Shown: in pieces, positions 57,579-64,000 of the stretch | Layout of the letters: every line of letters begins with the position of its first letter | Position numbering within the stretch: position 1 is the stretch's first letter | Assembly (NCBI RefSeq): GCF_000687475.1 | Contig: NC_057320.1 | Span: forward strand, 124,001 to 188,000 | Source of the DNA: Ustilaginoidea virens | Lineage: Eukaryota > Ascomycota > Sordariomycetes > Hypocreales > Clavicipitaceae | Length of the DNA: 64,000 bases | Direction: 5' to 3' | Notes under the pieces: model-generated | What the model was told of the DNA's origin: nothing | What the model saw: the letters and a program-made list of their open reading frames with translations, nothing else | The model's database searches: none | Position numbers and translations under genes: made by a program

Positions 57579-59116
57579 CGTGAACAATGGCTCCCGTGCG
57601 GCCAAGTGTGATGTCGACGCGCACACGATTGTAGGGCCGAAGCGCAGTTCGATGACGCACAGAGGGTTTGCCAAATGGTGGGGAGTGCCACGCAGCAAAG
57701 CACAGGACAGTCGTATGGCAACGGGTGCCAGGCTCAGACAAGCCAAGTGATGGGGGAAACGGTCGCAAAGCTTCGAAACCGACGTCAGGCCAGGCCCGAG
57801 ATCTCGGGGTGGTGGGGGTTTGGTAAGGGGGAGAATGTGATGACGGCGGATTTCGGCCGTCGCCTCTTTACCCGAGTCCTGGCTCCTGGATGGGCAACCG
57901 CCAAGTTGCCAGATCCCCCTCCAAGCGATTACAGGGGTCGGGCCGTTTCCTTTGCGTTCTTTCGACGGAGGAGTGCTGATGGGATCCGCAAATGAACTTG
58001 CGAGGTTGCGGCTACCTAGGTCCTACTGGTCGGGCAGTGGGGCTCAGGTTCGGGTCGTGCACAGCAATGGGGTTGCATCCATCTGATTCAGGGTCGCGCG
58101 CCGACGTTGCCGTGCTTGAAGAAAGACAAGACAAGGCAGACAAGACACCAGGATGGTCCGTCGTGTGCGGCGTCCTGTTGTGTCAATCCAAGGGGAATCC
58201 GTTGAAGCGATGGATGGGGACGGGGGAAGTGGAGGGAGGAGAAGGCAACATTGAAGTCTTCAGAGCCAGGTTCGAGAACCCGTGAACCCAATCCATAAGG
58301 CCCCAAAATCCAACCATGTCGTGGAGCTCAACAAGGAAGGCTGGTGAGCCACGCGAGAGAGAGTGAGTGCGTCAGCGGACCAAAATGAGGAGTGCCAAGA
58401 CGACGCTTGTGGCGAAGCTGTCCAGGTGGCTTCATGTGGAGATGGCAGTTGTTCATCTGGCTGCCGGGCCGGGCACAGCACAGTATGTAACAAACAAGTA
58501 CACGTCGTTTCACAGCAAATGATGAAACAAAAGAGTCTAGCCCGAAATAGAAAATGGCCAAGGCAAGTTTTGGCTTGCGTATTTCTACTTCTACTTCTCT
58601 TTCTATTTTAATTCAAAGTGTCAATTTCATGTTTTTTTTTTCTCCGTATTTCTTTTACGAAACTTGTCACTTGGGGTTTACAGTTGCAGCAGGAATATCT
58701 CTTGGCTGGTGGTGGAGCTCGTCGTGCACAACTAAAAGGTCGAGACTGGATGGTCTATAATCGAGGGCCTGAAAAACTTCTGCACAGCCTCAAACAGCTA
58801 CGCAATCCCACACCATTAATCAGCAGGCTTGACACGTGCAAGACTCATCGTCCCCTTGGGCGCCATACCGCAGCAAAGCAGGGTGCGTGCAGCAACACCA
58901 GGACGATTGACTGACCAGGGGACGTTTCCTTGGTAATTACGCCGTCACGTCCGCGGCCCAGGCAACGTCCTTGCCTCGGAAGGCGTCCAAGAGCAGCTGT
59001 GCTGGGTCGCGGCGGAACGCAACGTTGTTTTCTATATCAAAGACTCATTGCTTGCGGCCATTTTTTTGCACAGGCTGCTGGCAGCAAGACTGCTCTGCTC
59101 GTACGCACAGCCTAGG
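57579..59116. other. Intergenic region, no gene recognised
   Basis: This 1.5-kb stretch lies between the 5' end of the VHS/GAT gene and the 3' end of the UBX gene, both on the minus strand. Its only frames are short and motif-free. Confidence 0.5.
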
Positions 59117-60781
59117 CTAATCCTCGACGCCACCGTCGCCATCCTCCCCCCCTTCCGGCTCAGGCGTCGTCTGCTCGACAATCAGGTTGCCCGACCTGCC
59201 AATCCTCTCGCCCATTGTGGCTGTTCTGCTGGGTTCATACACCACTCGGGGCAGGGTGGATGCCATCTGGAAGGAATACTTGTGCTCGTAATTCTTGGGT
59301 GCTTCGACCGCGGGGCCACAGTCGACTGCGTCGTCCTGGTCTGCGGCTTCTCGCAACCTGTCGTAGCATTCCACAAAGGCGTACAGCTCTTCCAGCGGAG
59401 CCTCTGGCGGAAATCTCCGGATGACCCGTCCCGCCCCGGGAAACTCGTCCGGCATCTTGACGGCGACGCGCACCACGTCCTTGTCGCCCGCCGGCGGCTC
59501 GGGCAGGATGCGGGCAGCGCGCCAAGCTCTCCACTGGCGTCGCTGCTTCTCGAGCAAGGCCGTCGCCTCGGCTTTGCGTCTGGCCTGGGCCTCGGCGGCC
59601 TCGGCGGCAGCTGCGGCCTCTTTCCTCTGGCGGGTCCGCTCCTTGTCAATGGCCAAGGATCGCTCGTACGCCGAGTCCTGCTCGTTGCGAAGGCTCCTAG
59701 CCACCTCCTGAGCAGCCCGCTCTGCGCGGACGCCGGCCAAGTCGGCGCCGTATTTCTCGACCGAGTCTTGAAGCTCGGACAGATACGTTGCGGCCGGCAT
59801 GGGCCCCACGAGTCGCTTGACAACGCCCATGCGAGCGCTGCCCTCTTTGGGCGTCAGGCACACCAAGGCTGAGAAGGGAAACTTGGTGCACTTGTACTCG
59901 GAGGCTATCTGGTATGCTTCTGAATCCAGCACGTTTCCTCCCCAGAGCACAATGTTGTTGGCAGGGTCTTTGACGTAGTCCACCACGTCCGGCGACAACA
60001 GCGTGTCGCGGATGAAGGACGCCGTCTCGTCATGCTCGGGAGACAGCAGGACAACCAGCAGAAACTTGAGCTCCTTCTTTGCCAGATCGTGAGCCTGAGC
60101 CATGCCGCCCTCGAAGAACGGCAGTTGGTTCGCGCCGTATTCTTCGTCGAGTTCCCGCTTAAATCGTGCGGCCGTGTCGCGAGGCATCAGCATCCGCCGG
60201 CCGCTCGTGTCCTTGAAGCCTGTTGACATGCGGCTGGCGACGGCCCGCGGTCGCAAAGACGCTGGCAGCAAGGACAAGAGGTACCAAAACGTTCGGAAAA
60301 GGGCCGAAGCGGCGCGCCACCCCCAGCCAAACGGAGAAAGAAGGAGTCCTATTATCCACGGTGATCGATGTGTGACTGGCTGTTGCGGGACTATCCTCGG
60401 GGCCGGGTCGGTTCGGTTCCGTCGCTGGGGTATCGATGCGAAGCCTTCCGAGGCGAGAAGGCTCTGTTGGAGGTTCTCGTGTCTTGCCGTGGTTCGGGGT
60501 ATGTCCTGCGCGGCCATGGCTTCTGCCACTAGGTCGGGTCCTTCGCCGTCGAAGAATTTGGCTATGGCAATCTGTGGTGGTGTTAAGTCGCCGATCGCCA
60601 GAGGGTTTGTTTTCGACAGGAAGAAAGGTCGGCCGATCGTGCTCACCTGTACATTCCACTGTGACCTTTCCAGCAGGGGGACGGCTGATTCGACGTCTTG
60701 GTCGGTGACCTGAATGTACTGTTGAAGAGCCTGCTGCTGTGTTGGGGACAGCTGTCCCACGTCATCGCTGGCATCGGCCAT
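59117..60781 (-). CDS. UBA-UAS-UBX protein (FAF2/UBXD8-like, Cdc48 cofactor)
   Basis: Exons 60781-60647 and 60571-59117 give 529 residues. A UBA-type start (QQQALQQYIQVTDQDVESAVPLLERSQWNV) precedes a hydrophobic hairpin (PWIIGLLLSPFGWGWRAASAL and FRTFWYLLSLLPASL). A thioredoxin-like UAS domain follows (FLLVVLLSPEHDETASFIRDTLL, NIVLWGGNVLDSEAY), then an Ala/Glu/Arg coiled coil and a C-terminal UBX fold (VAVKMPDEFPGAGRVIRRF, PLEELYAFVEC). This layout matches FAF2 and fission-yeast Ucp10, which sit in the ER or lipid-droplet membrane and recruit Cdc48/p97 in ER-associated degradation. The intron (60572-60646) is 75 bp and has no stop in frame; removing it gives the UBA junction NVQ-IAIAKFFDG. 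Confidence 0.88.
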   Translation of the reverse strand: MADASDDVGQLSPTQQQALQQYIQVTDQDVESAVPLLERSQWNVQVSTIGRPFFLSKTNPLAIGDLTPPQIAIAKFFDGEGPDLVAEAMAAQDIPRTTARHENLQQSLLASEGFASIPQRRNRTDPAPRIVPQQPVTHRSPWIIGLLLSPFGWGWRAASALFRTFWYLLSLLPASLRPRAVASRMSTGFKDTSGRRMLMPRDTAARFKRELDEEYGANQLPFFEGGMAQAHDLAKKELKFLLVVLLSPEHDETASFIRDTLLSPDVVDYVKDPANNIVLWGGNVLDSEAYQIASEYKCTKFPFSALVCLTPKEGSARMGVVKRLVGPMPAATYLSELQDSVEKYGADLAGVRAERAAQEVARSLRNEQDSAYERSLAIDKERTRQRKEAAAAAEAAEAQARRKAEATALLEKQRRQWRAWRAARILPEPPAGDKDVVRVAVKMPDEFPGAGRVIRRFPPEAPLEELYAFVECYDRLREAADQDDAVDCGPAVEAPKNYEHKYSFQMASTLPRVVYEPSRTATMGERIGRSGNLIVEQTTPEPEGGEDGDGGVED

Positions 60782-61275
60782 TGTTGGGAGTCCAGGTGCC
60801 GCGGTGCCACGGGATCAAACGGAGGATGTGGATTTGTTTCGCGTTGCCATCTATTTCAAGAAGTTTCGGCGCTTTTGTTGCAGATTTTCAGCTCTGCTCG
60901 GACAATGGCAAGCCGGCGCAAGGTGATGACAAGTAAGACGTAGCAAAGTAGCAAGGCAACATGGAAGCTTGCTGTGCGGCGCGAAGGCCTCGTGTCGGAT
61001 AAGTGGGGCGTTGGCAACCGGGACATGGAGCGCTGAATCTACTCGGCACTAATTTCTCTACGGGGTACTCTCTGTACGTCCACTTCCTCGCGTCAAGGGG
61101 AACGACATTTAGTCATGTCCTCCACGCCAACCATGCCCGCTTCGCCCGGGTTCTCGATTTGACCCATCCATGATCCACCAAGCCGGACCTCCGAATCAAC
61201 CAGACCATCGCATCCATCGCATCCATCGCCGCCTCATCCCCCCCTCCCGCTCGACGTTGGCCCGCAACGGGCATC
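60782..61275. promoter_or_regulatory. Divergent promoter region
   Basis: These 494 bp separate the start codons of the UBX gene (minus) and the small coiled-coil gene (plus), so both promoters lie here. CATCGCATCCATCG repeats occur at about 61207-61230. Confidence 0.5.
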
Positions 61276-61687
61276 ATGGCGTACCGATGGACGACCCGGG
61301 AAAAATTCAAGCGCGGCGTATGGTCCGTCGCCGTCGCGGCCGTCATCTCCGTCGGCGCCGTCACGGGCGCCCAGCTCAAGACGGACAAGCAAAAGAGACA
61401 GGTGCGCCGCCGCCGCCGCCATTCGTTCGTGAACTGGGAAACCCGAAACCCAACGCCAAGGAGGTTGTTGGGGGGGGGGAGGAGGGGGGCGCAAGGCAGT
61501 CCGAGGCTGGTTTTGCTGACGCGGCGGAAAACAGGCGGCCAAGCAGTTGCAGACGACCCCGACGGCCGAGCAAATCGCCATTTTGGAGGCGCAAAAGGTC
61601 CATTTGCTCCAGCAAAAGGCTGGGCTGGAGCGCAGACTCGCCCTGTTCAGGGAGCGTGCACAGGAGCGCGAGGCTGGGAAAAAGTAA
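61276..61687 (+). CDS. Small membrane-anchored coiled-coil protein, function unknown
   Basis: Exons 61276-61401 and 61535-61687 give 92 residues. A basic N-terminus (MAYRWTTREKFKRGVW) is followed by one hydrophobic segment (SVAVAAVISVGAVTGAQL) and a charged heptad-like helix (EQIAILEAQKVHLLQQKAGL, ERRLALFRERAQERE). The 133-bp intron (GTGCGC...AAACAG) is phase 0 and joins KQKRQ to AAKQL. The layout, a positively charged start followed by a single helix and a coiled coil, recalls small mitochondrial inner-membrane proteins such as assembly factors, but I cannot identify the family. It shares a divergent promoter with the UBX gene. Confidence 0.72.
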
Positions 61688-61855
61688 AGTCGTGGTTTTC
61701 GGCGGCGCCGAGGCCCTCGTCGCGTTTGGAAGATATACACCTCGTGCCGCTCCCCCGTGGAGCCGAGGCGAAGCATTGGATGGCGTTTGGATGAGTTTGG
61801 ATGAGTTTGGATGAGTCAAAAGGGATACCCGTTATGCAACGTTCAATACAGCCTT

Positions 61856-61894
<39 letters not shown>

Positions 61895-62090
61895 CCAATC
61901 AAGAGTCTACTACTGGTTCTCGTTGAGATGCGAACCCCTTCCATCACTCAATTCTCGCACCCAATCACAGCATGTTTCCCCTTAGCCCCGGCGGCTCGCC
62001 CTCGTTCCAACACACGACTCGACGCTTTGTCAAAACTGCTCCCTCTCTTCCGTCTTTGGCGCGACAGATTGATTGGCGCGACATATTGAT
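61688..62090. other. Intergenic region with a T33 tract between convergent genes
   Basis: Three copies of TGGATGAGTT lie at about 61789-61815 and a T33 homopolymer at 61858-61890. The rest carries the 3' flanks of the small gene and UBP6. Confidence 0.7.
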
Positions 62091-63873
62091 TTACTCAACA
62101 ACACCCTCTGACGAAGGCAGGGCAACCGCCTTGTACAGCAAGATCAGTGCCGAGTGCGATTCACCTCCGCCGGCCAGGGCCTCAACCTTGTCTACCGTCA
62201 CCTCGGTGACCTTGTCGTCGTTGAACCACCACCACTTTCCGTCCTCCTCGCCCTTTGCGCCCGTCTTGGGGTCGACCGGAGCAGTCTTTTTGACATAGGC
62301 CGTGTAATGGCCACTATCCGCGCTGGCGCCCTGGTGAGTGACGACGCCGCGAAGCTCGTACAGACCCGACTGGTTGGCGCCGTCGTCATCACGCAGCGCC
62401 GGGTCGATCAGCGCGTTGAGCTCCTTCTTGGCGGCAACGACGGAAGCGTCCTTTTCGGCGTCAATCTCGGCATCCGTCTTGTACGTCTCGCCCATCGCGG
62501 TGTCGCCGTCAGTCGTGTTCTTGGCCTTCTCTTCCTCCTTCTCTTTCTTGGTCCTTTCCCTTTCCAAAGGCAGGCCGGCGCCGCCGGGGATATCGCCCAA
62601 GTCCTGCGCAGGGTTCGTCCTACGACGCTTGCGGGCTCGCTCGATATCCTCCTCGTCTTTCCTTATCTCGCGAACCTTGTCGCGAACCGGCGCCAAAGCC
62701 CTCTTCAGCTCGTCGGAGCAAAACTCGACAATGTCGAGCTCTTGCGGGAACGTGACCTTGCGCATAATCTTGGCCTTCTTTTTGGTCTCTCGCTTCCAGA
62801 AGAATCGTACAAAGTGAACGGTCAGGTACTTGGGAGCTCGAGAAATCCGCGACGTTTTCGTGTAGGTGGCGTCGCGGCCTAGCATGGCGGAATTCTTCTC
62901 CAACTTTTCGCTGAGAGACGCCAGGATGCCGTCTCGGAGATGGTTCGTCGTGGCGTCAATGTGGCAGTTGAGCTTGTAAAACCGATCTTTGCTCTCGACA
63001 GCCTGCTCACCACCGTTTCGGGCTTCTTCTTCGTCGCACTCCAGAGTGGAGGAGAATTCCCCGGACATGTACTTGTCGACAAATGAATTCTCGGGAGCGC
63101 CATCCGACTCTTTAATCATGACCTTTTGGCTGAGCTGCTGAACTATTTGAGACCAAGCCTCTTCGGCATCCTGCTGCGCGTAGCCATTGTTCGACTTGGC
63201 CTTTTCCGCAAACTGAGGGAACACATGGCGGAGCGCATCGAGGAACAAGCCGGGCGGGAACGCTCCCTGGGTCCCGGCCATCTGCTTGTATAGAGCGGCT
63301 AGCTGCCCCACCAAATCCAGCTGGGTCATGCCCGCCAAGAGTCCCGTGGAAACGGGTGGTGAGTATTTTTGAAGAGACGACTGCAGCTCGGGGATGGAGC
63401 GCAACGTCTGAAGAGTCGAGTTGAGGTAGCAGGTGTTTCCCAGGTTGACCAGCCCGGCAGGTGTGGCTCCAACCTGCTGAGCTTGCTCGGCCTCCGTCAT
63501 GTCTTCAACAAACTTGATGGAATTCTTGGGACGGACAAGATCGCCGGAATCTCCGGGAGTTCCAATCATCATGATTGTTTGCCCGGCCTTGAGGCCCAGC
63601 TTGCCCATCTCGGCATCATCCTTCAACTGGCCGCCCTTGATCAAGATCTTTTGCCTGTCAGGCTCGACGTTGGTCAAGCTGAAAAGCTGCAGTTTGAAAT
63701 CCTCGCCGGTGGACGAAGGGTCTATGTCGACATTGTACTTTTTGCCTTGGTGCTTGACCACGACTGGAAATGATGTCAGCAGCAGCAGGGCTTGCGCACC
63801 GGGCTGGGCGGTGAAGTTTGTCCAAATGGAGGGGGGGGGGGGGGCTAAACAAACCAGTCATTTTTGACGCCAT
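62091..63873 (-). CDS. UBP6: Proteasome-associated deubiquitinase UBP6/USP14
   Basis: A 19-base first exon (63873-63855, MASKMT) joins across a 91-bp intron to exon 63763-62091, giving 563 residues. The ubiquitin-like domain covers about residues 7-80 (VVVKHQGKKYNVDID, GQTIMMIGTPG). The USP catalytic domain has the Cys box GLVNLGNTCYLNSTLQ with Cys at about 118, the QQDAEEAW element, and the His box HQGASADSGHYTAYVK followed by WWWFNDDKVTEV. UBP6 docks on the 26S proteasome base through its ubiquitin-like domain and trims ubiquitin from substrates. A charged insertion (RTKKEKEEEKAKN) lies between the two halves of the catalytic fold, as in other fungal copies. Confidence 0.95.
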
Positions 63874-64000
63874 GGTTGTGACGGAAACCGAACGCACAGG
63901 GAAGTCGTGAAGTTGGGATAGGAACTGCGCTATGGCGGCCTTGATGTTTTCTGTTCTTTTCCGAAAAAGAGCCTCCCAAGTAGTCGGTGATGGCGGCTGC
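63874..64000. other. Upstream flank of UBP6, window edge
   Basis: This is too short to judge; it should contain the UBP6 leader. No coding sequence is supported. Confidence 0.4.

Overview
The window is nuclear DNA of a filamentous ascomycete (Pezizomycotina), most likely a Sordariomycete of the Hypocreales type. The evidence is GC-rich coding DNA, short introns of about 50-150 bp with GT...AG ends and CTRAC-like branch points, well-recognised fungal orthologues (PAN3, LSM7, UBP6, a RIM2-type carrier, an SHB17-like phosphatase, a UAS/UBX protein) and fungal secondary-metabolism genes. The species cannot be named from the sequence alone.

Layout. Positions 1-565 hold the 5' part of a GNAT acetyltransferase gene on the minus strand. 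At 2074-2489 lies a small transposon-like element with about 40-bp terminal inverted repeats. From 2.6 to 13.6 kb runs a compact block that looks like a secondary-metabolite cluster: a transaldolase-like gene (+), a short-chain dehydrogenase (-), an NmrA/isoflavone-reductase-like gene (+), a cytochrome P450 (-) and an NRPS-like synthetase with a condensation-like N-terminal fragment followed by adenylation, thiolation and reductase domains (+). The P450 and the synthetase are transcribed divergently from one intergenic region containing a CGGC-N4-GCCG dyad. The proposed logic is that the synthetase activates a carboxylic acid as an adenylate, holds it as a thioester and releases it reductively as an aldehyde or alcohol, and that the P450, SDR and NmrA-type enzymes tailor it. 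A RIM2-type mitochondrial carrier (14.4-15.7 kb) and a 0.75-kb minisatellite with a 180-bp higher-order unit (16.7-17.4 kb) follow.

From 18.5 to 28.4 kb lie housekeeping genes: LSM7, PAN3, one uncertain small gene, and an SHB17-like phosphatase with an unusually long 626-bp first intron and simple repeats in its leader. A 17.5-kb stretch (28.4-45.9 kb) then shows no supportable protein gene and is packed with homopolymers (A30, G22, C24) and microsatellites. It ends at a Zn2Cys6 regulator (45.9-47.5 kb), which is followed by another 8.3 kb without a recognisable gene but with three minisatellites. From 55.7 kb the gene-dense pattern returns: a VHS/GAT-type trafficking protein, a UAS/UBX protein, a small membrane-anchored coiled-coil protein, and the proteasome deubiquitinase UBP6.

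Exon structures were worked out by hand from reading frame, splice signals and family knowledge. Of roughly 33 introns modelled, two (in PAN3 and the transaldolase-like gene) require GC-AG boundaries and a third (in the SDR) may use one.
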